Shown here piece by piece: positions 32,449 through 41,294 of a DNA stretch of 64,000 bases (position 1 is its first letter; each line of letters opens with the position of its first letter). The notes under the pieces are model-generated. The model searched no databases. It saw only the letters and a list, made by a program, of their open reading frames with translations, and was not told the origin of the DNA. Source of the DNA: an uncultured cyanobacterium (lineage in GTDB: Bacteria; Cyanobacteriota; Cyanobacteriia; Cyanobacteriales; Geitlerinemataceae). A program made the position numbers and the translations under genes. The DNA lies in the NCBI GenBank assembly GCA_937899645.1, contig CALCCD010000049.1:1-64000 (forward strand). The letters run 5' to 3'.

Positions 32449-33549
32449 CTAGCCGTCGTCCGGGCCGTTGTCGGGGACGGGCTGCGCGCCGCCGCCCGGA
32501 TCGGAGGCCGATCGCGACTGGCTGTAGGCGAGCACGAACGAGTCGTCGAGCAGCGGCTCGAGGGGCAGCACGCTCCGAATAAACCCGACGTCCAGCATAA
32601 AGTCTGCCGTTCTGCGGGCCGCGAAGGGCAAGCTCTGCATCGTGTCGCCGTCGCGGAAGGCGGTGAGATTGTCCTCGATGGTGAATAGCTTCGTTCCGTC
32701 CTTGAAGCGAGCGAGGTTTTCCAGGGCGACGTTGGCCCGAGCCGCAAGGATTTCGTCGCTGCGATCGGGATTGGCGTCCATGAACGCCAGGATGTCAAAC
32801 CAGGTGGCGACTAATCCTTCGACGATCTCCGGACGGCTGTCGATCAGGGTTTGGGTGACGACGAGCAGGTCGGGAATCGCGCCGGGAAACTGGGCCGACG
32901 ACACGATTTCCCGGCTGCCCTCGCGCGTGAGCGCCATCGCCCAAAATGGCGGGAAGGCTCCGACGGCGTCTACTTCTGCGTCGATAAAAGCCAAGGCGGC
33001 GTCGGCGGTGTCCATCCCGACGATCTCGATTTCGTCGCGGGACATGCCTGCGTCTTCGAGCGCGAGGGCGAGCAGAAAATCGACGACGACGCCTTGCTCG
33101 ATCGCCACCTGCTGGCCGCGTAGGTCTTCGAGGCGATCGATGCCCGCTGCGGCGACGATTTTGTCGTTGCCTGCCGAGTTGTCGTTCACGAGTACGGCGA
33201 CTTCGCCCTCGATCGCGTCAGCGGCGAAGGAAATTGTATCGCTCAGGGTTTGGCAGTTTGCGTCGAGCTGACCGGCGGCCAGGGCTTCCATCGACGCGCC
33301 GTAACTGTCGAACCAGAGGAGCCGAACGTTGATGCCGTTTTTTGCAAACAGCCCTTCTCGATCGGCAATCGCCCAGGGCCACCAACCGGGCCAACTGCTG
33401 TAGCCGAGGGTGATGGTAGGCAGATCGATCGCGGGTGGAGCGGCTTCTTCTATGGGTGGCTCGGAGGGCGCGCGGGCGCACCCGACGGCAAAGGCGAGCG
33501 CTGCACAGAAGAGGGCGATCGTCGAAAACCAGGTGCGGCGTTCAGTCAT
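32449..33549 (-). CDS. ABC transporter substrate-binding lipoprotein, NMT1/SsuA-like
   Basis: A 366-residue periplasmic binding protein. The signal peptide ends in a lipobox AVGC (Cys24). The fold begins TITLGYSSWPGWWPWAIAD and includes GQQVAIEQGVVVDFLL and EVDAVGAFPPFWAMAL, characteristic of the NrtA/SsuA/TauA/ThiY superfamily for nitrate, sulfonates or pyrimidine precursors. The ligand cannot be set from sequence. No permease or ATPase gene is adjacent, so it either serves a distant transporter or acts as a sensor. It is convergent with the RTX protease gene (16 bases apart). Confidence 0.88.
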   Translation of the reverse strand: MTERRTWFSTIALFCAALAFAVGCARAPSEPPIEEAAPPAIDLPTITLGYSSWPGWWPWAIADREGLFAKNGINVRLLWFDSYGASMEALAAGQLDANCQTLSDTISFAADAIEGEVAVLVNDNSAGNDKIVAAAGIDRLEDLRGQQVAIEQGVVVDFLLALALEDAGMSRDEIEIVGMDTADAALAFIDAEVDAVGAFPPFWAMALTREGSREIVSSAQFPGAIPDLLVVTQTLIDSRPEIVEGLVATWFDILAFMDANPDRSDEILAARANVALENLARFKDGTKLFTIEDNLTAFRDGDTMQSLPFAARRTADFMLDVGFIRSVLPLEPLLDDSFVLAYSQSRSASDPGGGAQPVPDNGPDDG

Positions 33550-33655
33550 GGGTCGGTCGTGAGTCGGGGGCGTAAGTCTGGAAAACTGTGGGTCGTAGCG
33601 ACAGAGAGAACGCGGCAACGCGCTATCCGCCATGCATAAGCTTAGCGAGGCGTCC

Positions 33656-33690
33656 GTTCGATCGCCTGTCGATCGCCCGTCGATCGCCGA
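33656..33690. repeat. Short direct repeats CGATCGCC(T/C)GT
   Basis: Three near-identical 11-base units built around CGATCGCC in the divergent gap between the binding-protein gene and the winged-helix gene. They may be HIP1-related expansion; an operator role is possible but unsupported. Confidence 0.4.
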
Positions 33691-33836
33691 TCGACTTTCA
33701 TTGAACCGTACTCGTGCCGGGTCTCTTTGCGATCGCCGAAACGCGGGTTAGTATAGACCCAAGATCCCCACTTGTCGGTCAGTTGAGCGAGATGAGCGGG
33801 CGATCGACTGCGATCCGACGCACGTTGGCGAGTGCT

Positions 33837-34775
33837 ATGGACTCTCGAGAACTGAAATTCGTCCTCAAGCTTTTGGGCGCGCCGGACTACCGCGCCCCGA
33901 TCGCCGAGATTAAGCCGAACTTGCGTACGAAGGCCGCCGAGCGCGACAGCATCTGCCGGGTTCTGCGCGATCGCGGCTTGGTGGACTGCAACGAGCAGGT
34001 GACGCGCTTTCGGCTGACGCCTGCCGGGAAAGCGCTACTGTCGCTGGACGTAAAGCGGCTGCCCGTTTCTCCGGATGAAATCGAGCTACTGCATGCCGGT
34101 GGGGACGCTCGCGTTGACGTAAAGGATATCGACCTGCCGAGCGATCGCCTGCAAGCCGCCCTCGAACGGGCGATCGGGCGCGGCTTTCTAAAGGTCGAAA
34201 AGGCGACGATCGAGACGGTCTGGCTGACCGAGCGCGGCCTCGACTATTTGCGCGACGAGTTTTCCCCCAGCGGTACGGCCCTGGAGCTGAGCCTCGATCA
34301 CCTGTCGGAATATTTGCGCTTTTTGCGCCGCTCCCAGTCCCGACCTCAGCCGCAGGCACAGGCGTCACTCCAGAATGCCGCGTCTGTCGTCGCGAACCCG
34401 GTGACGCTCGAGCCAAACGAGTTGGCCGAGCTGTCTGAATCGCCCGAGCTGTCTGAATCGCCCGAATCGCCATCACCCGTGCCGCAGGTTGCAATCGCGA
34501 CCGAGAGCCCGCCAACCGCCGACGAAGTTTACGCCGCGATCGTCGAACTCGATCGCGAGTACGCCACCGATAACTACCTGCCGCTCTACTACCTGCGCGA
34601 TCGCTTTGCCGCCCTCGATCGCGACGGTCTCGATCGCCTGCTGTACGCGCTCCAGCGCCAAGACCGCATCGAACTCAGCTCTCTCCAGGAAGCGGCCTTC
34701 TACAGCGCCGAACAGGTGGCGGCGGGCATTCCGCAGGATATTGGCGGGCCGTTGTTTTTCGCAATCCGCACCTGA
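33837..34775 (+). CDS. Protein with three apparent winged-helix domains (312 aa)
   Basis: I do not recognise a named family. The sequence divides into a winged-helix-like domain (about 1-65: MDSRELKFVLKLLGAPDYRA, ending FRLTPAGKALL), a second one (about 75-145, ending ETVWLTERGLDYLRDEF), a Gln/Pro/Ser/Glu-rich linker (about 170-225, with repeated ELSESPE), and a third one (about 230-312: TADEVYAAIVELDREYATDN through LDRLLYALQRQDRIELS). Each ends with a beta-wing-like stretch. It precedes the ATPase gene by 128 bases on the same strand and probably forms a two-gene unit. A DNA-binding or ATPase-adaptor role is inferred. Confidence 0.82.
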   Translation: MDSRELKFVLKLLGAPDYRAPIAEIKPNLRTKAAERDSICRVLRDRGLVDCNEQVTRFRLTPAGKALLSLDVKRLPVSPDEIELLHAGGDARVDVKDIDLPSDRLQAALERAIGRGFLKVEKATIETVWLTERGLDYLRDEFSPSGTALELSLDHLSEYLRFLRRSQSRPQPQAQASLQNAASVVANPVTLEPNELAELSESPELSESPESPSPVPQVAIATESPPTADEVYAAIVELDREYATDNYLPLYYLRDRFAALDRDGLDRLLYALQRQDRIELSSLQEAAFYSAEQVAAGIPQDIGGPLFFAIRT

Positions 34776-34802
34776 TTTCCGCTGCGGCTTTCTGCCGAAT
34801 CC

Positions 34803-34845
34803 ACCAAACCCGCCAAACCCGCCAAGCCCACTAAACCTGCCGAAC
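34803..34845. repeat. Microsatellite-like CCGCCAAA(C) repeat
   Basis: Four to five imperfect 9-base units of (A/C)CCGCCAA in the gap between the winged-helix and ATPase genes; no function apparent. Confidence 0.45.
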
Positions 34846-34903
34846 TCAACGCTCCCGCCAGTCTCGACGACCTCCGCGCAATCTAACCACCCCCCCGCTC
34901 GTT

Positions 34904-37159
34904 ATGCTCTCGATCGATCGCATCATCCAGCGCGACCCCAACCCCTTCGACACGGAAACGTTTTGGTCGGGCAACTTCTGGCAGGAGGAGCAAAACCCGG
35001 ATCTGACGGTGGACTCGATCCACGCCGAGACGATCCGCGAGCTGGAGGCGATTCTCGATCGCGTTCGGGCCGATCGGCGCACGCGGACAGTGATACTCGA
35101 AGGCGAGACGGGCTCGGGCAAGACGTACCTGCTCGGACGCATCAAGCGCAAGTTCAACCCGAAGGCGTTTTTCGCTTACATCGAGCCGTTCACTGCCAGT
35201 GACTACATTTGGCGGCACATCTTGCGCTACACCGTCGATAGCCTGCTGGAAACGCCGGAAGGGCAGAAGCAGTCGCAGCTCTTGCTCTGGCTCCAGGGGC
35301 TCAAGGCGTTTAAGCAGCGATCGGTGCTCGATCGCCTCCGGGGCGAGCGGCAGGTGTTTATCCGCAAGCTGATGGAGTCGTATCCGTCGGGCATCTACAA
35401 TGCCCAGGAGTTCTTCGGCGTACTCTACGGTCTGACCGATAGCCGCACCTACCTCGAAGCCTGCGAGTGGCTGCGCGGCGACGACCTCGATGACGAGACG
35501 CTGCGACGGCTGGGGGTGCGATCGTGCATTGACACCGAGGAAGCGGCGCAGATGATGATGGCGAACTTCGGACGGATCGCCATCGAAACGAAGCCGATCG
35601 TCCTTTGCTTCGACCAGCTCGACAACATCGCCCGCAACCGCGACGGCCAGCTCGATATCGAGGCGCTGTTTCGGGTCAACGCCATACTCCACACTCAGAA
35701 GCTGAAGAATTTCTCGATCGTTATCAGTGTGATTACGGACACCTGGCGGCAGAACTGCGAGCGCATCCCCCAAACCGATCGCGATCGCATCGACAACTTC
35801 CTCAAGCTCAAGCAAATCGGCCTCGACCAAGCTGAAGCGCTGTGGGCCAGCCGTTTGTACTTGCTGCACTACCAGGCGCGGCCCCAGCCCGAGTCGCCGA
35901 TTTACCCGCTCGATCGCCAGCATCTGGAAGCGAAATTCCCCGGCGGCAAAACGCGACCGCGCAATACGCTGATTCTCGGGCGGCGGCTGTTTCAGGAAAT
36001 CAAGATCGCGCTGCTCCAGGACGATCTCGACGATCGCCAGCGCAGCCCGGTGGCCGCGATCGCCAGCGGAGCCGCGACGGCCTTCGCGCCCGCAGCCAAT
36101 GATGCAGAACCGATCGAGGCGACCTTGGAATCGTCCCTGGGAGCGCCCCTAGAGCTGGCCGAGCCCGACCATTCCGTCCTCGGCGACCGTGACGACAATA
36201 TCGTCGAAGCCGAGATCGTCCACGACACCCGCGAGACTGCGCCCGTCGCGAGACCGATTGCCCCGGCCAACCGCAACCCCGAAGCCGACCCCCGCGTCGC
36301 CTTCAAGCTGGTCTGGCGCAAGAAGTTTCAGCAAACCCAAAGCCGTGTCGAGAAGATTCGCCAGTACGCCACACCGGAGCTGATTCAGATGTTGGCGGAG
36401 GTATTCGACGTGCTGGAGATTCCCGACGTGCGATCGCGCGTGTTGCAGAGTCGCACCTACGCCAGCTACTCCTTGAGCTATCGATCGCCCGTTACCGGCG
36501 AAAAAGTCGGCGTCGTCTGGTCGGAGGACGTCAACCTGGTGAAGCTATTTAATATGCTCAAAGCCTGCAAAGACGCCCTGGAAGCCGATCGCTGCACGGC
36601 GCTGCGACTGCTCCGCGCCGAGGGAATGGGCGCTCCGAGCAATCGCGGCTACAAGCTCTACCAGGAGCTGTTCGCGATCGATCGCCACCGGCACTTCGTC
36701 CCCGACCTAGCCTCGGTACATTTTCTGGTGACGTACCACTCTCTCGTTAACGACGCCCTTTCCGGCGACCTGGTGGTGGGCGATACAACGCCGGATTTGG
36801 TGCGCCTACAGGGACTGATGCGCGAGACGGGGCTGCTCGAAACCTGTGCGCTGCTAGAGCAGTTCGGGTTCGCCAAGCTGCGAGCCGCGCCGACCGGAGC
36901 GGCGGACGCACCGACCACTGAGGCGATCGCGGAGTTTATGGTCGATCGCGTCGTCAACCAGCAGTGCATGGCGATCGAGCAGCTCGTCCGCGAGGCCCTG
37001 ACTCAGTTCCACGGCTTCGAGGAAGAGCGTGTCGTCGGGCTGATCTACGACCTGGCACGGGGCGCGCAGCCGATCGCCGTCCTCGATGCTGAAGCCGATC
37101 TGACCGAGCAGCTCGTTTACGCGACCGCCACGTCGGACACGTCGGATACGTCGGGTTGA
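34904..37159 (+). CDS. P-loop ATPase with unrecognised C-terminal region (751 aa)
   Basis: A large cytoplasmic ATPase of the AAA/ORC-like class. Walker A GETGSGKT is at 67-74 and Walker B PIVLCFDQLD at 231-240; residues 100-215 form a helical insertion, and a sensor-like ISVITDTWRQ segment follows. Residues about 390-450 are an Ala/Glu-rich linker. The C-terminal half (about 460-640) has a patterned core (LQSRTYASYSLSYRSPVTGE, then VGVVW, LFNMLKACKDALEAD) that may be a separate domain, and a last helical region extends to 751. I cannot name the family. It pairs with the winged-helix gene upstream. DNA-directed ATPase activity, as in replication-, SMC-loader- or defence-associated ATPases, is inferred from architecture. 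Confidence 0.85.
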   Translation: MLSIDRIIQRDPNPFDTETFWSGNFWQEEQNPDLTVDSIHAETIRELEAILDRVRADRRTRTVILEGETGSGKTYLLGRIKRKFNPKAFFAYIEPFTASDYIWRHILRYTVDSLLETPEGQKQSQLLLWLQGLKAFKQRSVLDRLRGERQVFIRKLMESYPSGIYNAQEFFGVLYGLTDSRTYLEACEWLRGDDLDDETLRRLGVRSCIDTEEAAQMMMANFGRIAIETKPIVLCFDQLDNIARNRDGQLDIEALFRVNAILHTQKLKNFSIVISVITDTWRQNCERIPQTDRDRIDNFLKLKQIGLDQAEALWASRLYLLHYQARPQPESPIYPLDRQHLEAKFPGGKTRPRNTLILGRRLFQEIKIALLQDDLDDRQRSPVAAIASGAATAFAPAANDAEPIEATLESSLGAPLELAEPDHSVLGDRDDNIVEAEIVHDTRETAPVARPIAPANRNPEADPRVAFKLVWRKKFQQTQSRVEKIRQYATPELIQMLAEVFDVLEIPDVRSRVLQSRTYASYSLSYRSPVTGEKVGVVWSEDVNLVKLFNMLKACKDALEADRCTALRLLRAEGMGAPSNRGYKLYQELFAIDRHRHFVPDLASVHFLVTYHSLVNDALSGDLVVGDTTPDLVRLQGLMRETGLLETCALLEQFGFAKLRAAPTGAADAPTTEAIAEFMVDRVVNQQCMAIEQLVREALTQFHGFEEERVVGLIYDLARGAQPIAVLDAEADLTEQLVYATATSDTSDTSG

Positions 37160-37465
37160 ATCGAGGATCGGGCCGAGCGCTAGGCCGGGAACGGGCCGAA
37201 AAATCGAGTTTAAAGACCGAGCCAACGCCGGGACGCTTCCGGGTTTGGCTGCAATGCGCGTGAATACTCCGAGGCGCGCTCGCAAGGCTTTCGTCCATAA
37301 TGGAAGTTAGAGAAATGTTCGTGACGGGCGAAGCGATCGCACGTCTCGGCTCGCGATGTCCCCGCGCGTTCCCGCTCCTGCCGAACCGCGATCGCGAGTC
37401 AGCACGACCTTCTCCAGGGTGTCGTCTCCAAATACCTCCGACGGCCATGCATCCGGTCGATGTCT
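37160..37465. other. 306-base gap before the kinase gene
   Basis: I see no gene. A GGCC-bracketed short palindrome (GGCCGAGCGCTAGGCC, 37170-37186 region) follows the ATPase stop and may be part of a terminator without a T tract. The kinase promoter should lie here. Confidence 0.4.
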
Positions 37466-39193
37466 ATGACTTACTGCGTCAACCCCGACTGTCCCGCTCC
37501 TGAAAATCACGATTCCGCAGAGGTCTGTGCCGCCTGTGGCTCGTCGCTGTTGCTCAACGGGCGCTATCGTCCGATTCGCGTGCTCGGTCAGGGGGGATTT
37601 GGGGCGACGTTTATCGCGCGCAATACGTCGCTGCCCGGCCAACCCATTTTTGCTGTCAAACAGCTCCGTATCGCCTCGGAAAATCCCCAGGCCCTCGAGC
37701 GAGCGCGCCAGCTTTTCGAGCGCGAAGCTACGGCCTTGGGCAAAATCGGCAACCACCCCCAAGTGCCCAGCTTGATCGACTATTTCCAGGACGCACGCCA
37801 GTTTTACCTCGTGCAGGAATACGTCAAGGGCCTAACCCTCAAGCAAGAGGTCAAGCAGTCCGGCCTGTTCGACGAAACCAAGGTCTACGATTTTTTAATC
37901 GAGACGCTGACCCTGCTGAAATACTTCCAAAGCCGCGAGGTCATCCACCGCGATATTAAGCCCGCCAACATCATCCGCCGCAGCATCGACAACCGCCTCG
38001 TGTTTATCGACTTCGGCGCGGTCAAAGACGAAGTGACGCAGACGATGCTGCTCGACGAGGAAGACAATCCCAATACGGTTTTCGCGATCGGTACGCCGGG
38101 ATTCGCGCCGCCGGAGCAACTCGGACTGCGGCCCACCTTCGCCAGCGATATTTATGCCCTCGGCGCGACCTGTCTATATCTAATGACGGGGCAGTCGCCC
38201 AAGCGCTTTGGCCGCGACCCGCAGACCAGCGCGATCGAGTGGCGCGAGCGGCTGCAAGTTTCCGACGGGCTCGGCGCAATTCTCGACAAGATGCTGCAAC
38301 CGAGCACCACGAGGCGCTACTCTGCCGCTGCGCTGGCCATCAACGATCTCCAAAAGATCGACCCGCACGCGGTTGCCGTGCCCGCCGATATGCCGCCCCC
38401 GCCGCCCGCCGCCCGTTCGGCGGCCCGTCCGGCTGCCGCTATTCAAGCCGCCGCCTCGCCGCTGGCTTCTCCGTCCGCAGCCCGCAAGCCTGCTGCCCGT
38501 CCGCCCGCCCGCTCGGAGGCACGTCCCAAGGCCCGTCCTGAAGTCTCTCCTGCCGCCCGCCGCGATCGCGCCGATAGCAGCACCGATACGCCGAAAAAGT
38601 GGAAGTCCCTGTCGGAGTTGCGTGCCGAGCAGCAGCAGGACGGCGAAGCCGACAGCGACGCGAGTAGCGACATGCCGCCGCTCGATCGCTCGAACCTAGC
38701 CGCCGCACGTTTTCACGTGTCCTCGACCAACTCGCGAGCGGCGTCCCACACCAGCGGCGAGCGCGTCACGGTGCGATCGCTCTGCCGTTCCTACAGCCAA
38801 GGCCAGCGCGATTTTGCCAACTGCAACCTCAGCGGCGCGAACCTCCACGGCCTCGACCTGTCGTCGGTGAACTTCAACGAGTCAAAGCTGATCCGTACAA
38901 ACCTCAACGGCACGAATTTACACAAAGCCGACCTCAGTCAGGCCGGTTTAGCCCAGGCCAGCCTACGCGATGCCAACCTAATGGCGGCGTTCTTGAGCTA
39001 CGCCAACCTAGCCGGAGCCGACCTGCGCGGCGCGAACCTAACCGAAGCGCACCTCAGCTACGCCAACCTGTCGGGCGCGAACCTGTGCGGTGCGAACTTG
39101 TCGGGCGCGCGGGTGACACCGGAGCAGCTCTCCAACGCCAAAACTAACTGGCGGACGATTATGCCCAATGGCAAGCGCGGCCTGTTCCAGTAG
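37466..39193 (+). CDS. SpkB-like serine/threonine protein kinase with zinc ribbon and pentapeptide repeats
   Basis: A 575-residue Hanks-type kinase. An N-terminal zinc ribbon (Cys4, Cys9, Cys21, Cys24: MTYCVNPDCP and CAACGSS) precedes the kinase domain: glycine loop LGQGGFGATF, VAIL-type lysine in AVKQL, catalytic HRDIKPANII, DFG in FIDFGAVKD, and GTPGFAPPEQ. A Pro/Ala/Arg-rich linker (about 310-410) is followed by a block of pentapeptide repeats (about 445-555: A-N/D-L-x-x). This is the SpkB architecture of Synechocystis, linked there to oxidative stress. An ATG at 37460 is an equal alternative; 37466 gives the usual M-x-YCVNP start. Confidence 0.92.
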   Translation: MTYCVNPDCPAPENHDSAEVCAACGSSLLLNGRYRPIRVLGQGGFGATFIARNTSLPGQPIFAVKQLRIASENPQALERARQLFEREATALGKIGNHPQVPSLIDYFQDARQFYLVQEYVKGLTLKQEVKQSGLFDETKVYDFLIETLTLLKYFQSREVIHRDIKPANIIRRSIDNRLVFIDFGAVKDEVTQTMLLDEEDNPNTVFAIGTPGFAPPEQLGLRPTFASDIYALGATCLYLMTGQSPKRFGRDPQTSAIEWRERLQVSDGLGAILDKMLQPSTTRRYSAAALAINDLQKIDPHAVAVPADMPPPPPAARSAARPAAAIQAAASPLASPSAARKPAARPPARSEARPKARPEVSPAARRDRADSSTDTPKKWKSLSELRAEQQQDGEADSDASSDMPPLDRSNLAAARFHVSSTNSRAASHTSGERVTVRSLCRSYSQGQRDFANCNLSGANLHGLDLSSVNFNESKLIRTNLNGTNLHKADLSQAGLAQASLRDANLMAAFLSYANLAGADLRGANLTEAHLSYANLSGANLCGANLSGARVTPEQLSNAKTNWRTIMPNGKRGLFQ

Positions 39194-39277
39194 CTTGCTA
39201 AGTCTCAATGGGATACCCGCTGGATCCGACCGAACACCAGCTAGAGCACCAATAATCTTTCGAGGAACCTGTCGGCG

Positions 39278-39979
39278 ATGCGTTACTTCTTCTCCTCTGT
39301 TTCGCTAGCTCTGGTGGGTGCGATCGCTAGCGCCGGGCTCACTTCTAGTGCCGTGGCCGAAGTTTCCGAGTCGCCTGCTGCCCGACGCTTAACGGTAGAC
39401 GCCACCTGCCAGCTCGGCTCGACGATCGAGCGCAATCGCCGCCTGGAGGTGTCCGTGCCCCAGCGCTGCTTGGACGATCGTCTCGGTCTGTCGCAGCTTT
39501 TGGCCGACGCGCGCGATCGTGCTAACGAATTCGCCCAGAGCGCTGGAAGCGTCCCGCTCGAAGTCCGCTCGATCGCCTACCAACCGATCGTCGGCGGCCT
39601 GCAGGTCAGCGCCGATCTGGGCATCGACAACCCATTCCTGGGCTTCCTCGACTTTCGCGTCGTCCAGGACGTGATCGCCTCGGTTGACAGCGGCAAGCTG
39701 AGCCTGGAGGCCGGAGCGACGCGCCTGGTGATGGACGTGCCGATTTTCGGCGGCGGCGATCTGGAGGGCATCGCGCGCGGCGTCGTCGATCGTCAGCTTC
39801 AAGTCCTCAACGGTAAGCGCCTGAGCGAGCTAACCGTCGAAACCGGGCTCGATCGCATTATGGCCGAGCGCTCCGGCCTCAGCCGTGAAGCCGTCAACTT
39901 TATCGTCGCCTCCGTCGAGGACGATATCGACATCGCGATGACTGCCAGCGGCGCAATCGTGACGGTCGAATTTCGCTAA
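39278..39979 (+). CDS. Exported protein of unknown function (233 aa)
   Basis: Starts with a clear signal peptide (MRYFFSSVSLALVGAIASAG, cleavage expected near SSAVAEV). The mature part holds one Cys pair (DATCQLGS and VPQRCLDD) that could form a disulfide, then a region of alternating hydrophobic residues (GGLQVSADLGIDNPFLGFLD, VDSGKLSLEAGATRLVMDVP) suggesting beta-rich structure. I do not recognise a family; a lipid-binding DUF2993-like fold is a weak possibility. It follows the kinase gene by 84 bases and may be co-transcribed. Confidence 0.85.
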   Translation: MRYFFSSVSLALVGAIASAGLTSSAVAEVSESPAARRLTVDATCQLGSTIERNRRLEVSVPQRCLDDRLGLSQLLADARDRANEFAQSAGSVPLEVRSIAYQPIVGGLQVSADLGIDNPFLGFLDFRVVQDVIASVDSGKLSLEAGATRLVMDVPIFGGGDLEGIARGVVDRQLQVLNGKRLSELTVETGLDRIMAERSGLSREAVNFIVASVEDDIDIAMTASGAIVTVEFR

Positions 39980-40006
39980 CCGCCGCGATCGCGTCGCAAA
40001 CAAACC

Positions 40007-41128
40007 TTACGCGGGTGACTTCGGTCGTAGTTGCGGCTTGGGCTCGATCGGCGGTTCGGGGCGCTTCATTTCGATCGTTTGCGTTGCCGTATTCCAAACC
40101 AGCATTTCCGGTTCGCGCGTCCAGCGCCAGTGGGAGTCTTCCGGCGGGTAGCCGCAGCGAATATGTAGCGTAATCAGTGGCTTGTCGGACAGATTCGCTA
40201 TCTGGTGAGCGTGGTAGCGATCGACGAAGACCATCTCGCCAGGGGAATAGCGCTGAGCGGTGTGACGCTCGTCCAGCGTGGAATCCAGTTCGGCGAGTTC
40301 GTGCCGAATCTTATCGGCATCTTGCCGTTTCTCGACCTCTTCCGGCGTCAACAGCCAGTGGGTCATTTCGCCCTGGATCACCTTCGTCGTATGGAGTGCC
40401 GTGCCGTGGTGGTGAATGGTCGATTTCTGTCCGGGTTTCCAGGTGATGACGTAGACCGCCAGCGACCAGGTTCGGAAGACGAGCTGACGCAAAGATTCGT
40501 CGGTTTTGGAGATGTAGCGCTCGATAAAATCTTGCGGGAGATTGACTTGATTGACGAGTTCCTCGAACTCGCGACTTTCGAGATCTTCTGGCCGCGATCG
40601 CTCGACGCGCTTGACCACTTCACCGAGGACGAGAGCGCTCACGGCAAGATCTTCGTTCACCAGCCCAAAAGCGTGATTGTCTCGGACTTTCTGCAGGAAT
40701 AGATCCGCGCGATCGAGCCAGGGTTCGATGCCTGTGGACTGTGGCGCGACAAGCTTACGGGCAACGTGTTGGTTGCTGTATTCCAAGCGAAGCCGAAAGT
40801 ATGTCCGTATATTGCTTTGAACGCCGGGATCGAATAAATCTTTTTCGTGGCAAACCTCCATATCTTCAGGCAGCTCTGGGACACTGAAACGACCCGAATC
40901 AATCGTTTGAGAGGCGATGAAAATTTGCAAGAATCTGAATATTCCTTTGGCGATTCGTACGATAAGAGGAAAACCAGAACGTTTTAATCGATAATCCTCC
41001 TCCCAAAAATCTCCCATCGCTTCTTCACGAATTGTCTCGGAGACAAAAACATCAGCGATAGTTTCAATAAACTCTACTAGCATTTTCAAAAATTCAGTCT
41101 TGACTTGAGAGTTGTGGGCATGGAACAA
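40007..41128 (-). CDS. Cysteine dioxygenase-like cupin protein with N-terminal extension
   Basis: A 373-residue protein. The C-terminal half (about 215-350) is a cysteine dioxygenase-type cupin: VITWKPGQKSTIHHHGTALH holds the iron-binding His pair (within 239-241) and FVDRYHAHQIANLSDKP the third His. The first 190 residues are a helical, unrecognised extension (VEFIETIADVFVSETIREEA, then LIVRIAKGIFRFLQIF). Bacterial cysteine dioxygenases of about 200 residues lack it, so the substrate may differ from cysteine. A PadR regulator lies 166 bases upstream on the same strand and may control it. Confidence 0.82.
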   Translation of the reverse strand: MFHAHNSQVKTEFLKMLVEFIETIADVFVSETIREEAMGDFWEEDYRLKRSGFPLIVRIAKGIFRFLQIFIASQTIDSGRFSVPELPEDMEVCHEKDLFDPGVQSNIRTYFRLRLEYSNQHVARKLVAPQSTGIEPWLDRADLFLQKVRDNHAFGLVNEDLAVSALVLGEVVKRVERSRPEDLESREFEELVNQVNLPQDFIERYISKTDESLRQLVFRTWSLAVYVITWKPGQKSTIHHHGTALHTTKVIQGEMTHWLLTPEEVEKRQDADKIRHELAELDSTLDERHTAQRYSPGEMVFVDRYHAHQIANLSDKPLITLHIRCGYPPEDSHWRWTREPEMLVWNTATQTIEMKRPEPPIEPKPQLRPKSPA

Positions 41129-41294
41129 CGAGATGCGATCGACAAGCAGGCATCGTAGAGCGAGTCTTCGCAGACCAAGTCGAACGATTGAAAGTTTATT
41201 TTTAAAGTGCCGCTGGACTTACTTCACTTCAAACAGTTCTTAAGCACAACAGCGATTTCCCTCGATCGACGGTTTCTCAGTCTACCGATCGAGC

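Noticed and set aside
33656-33690. CGATCGCC direct repeats as an operator or CRISPR
   Set aside because: Too short and without spacers; more easily explained by expansion around the genome-wide GCGATCGC motif.
34803-34845. CCGCCAAAC repeats as a regulatory array between the winged-helix and ATPase genes
   Set aside because: Irregular microsatellite-like run; no palindromic or phased character.
34883-35923. 346-codon minus-strand open frame
   Set aside because: Antisense to the ATPase gene, which has Walker motifs; the antisense product is Arg/Val/Leu-rich without domains.
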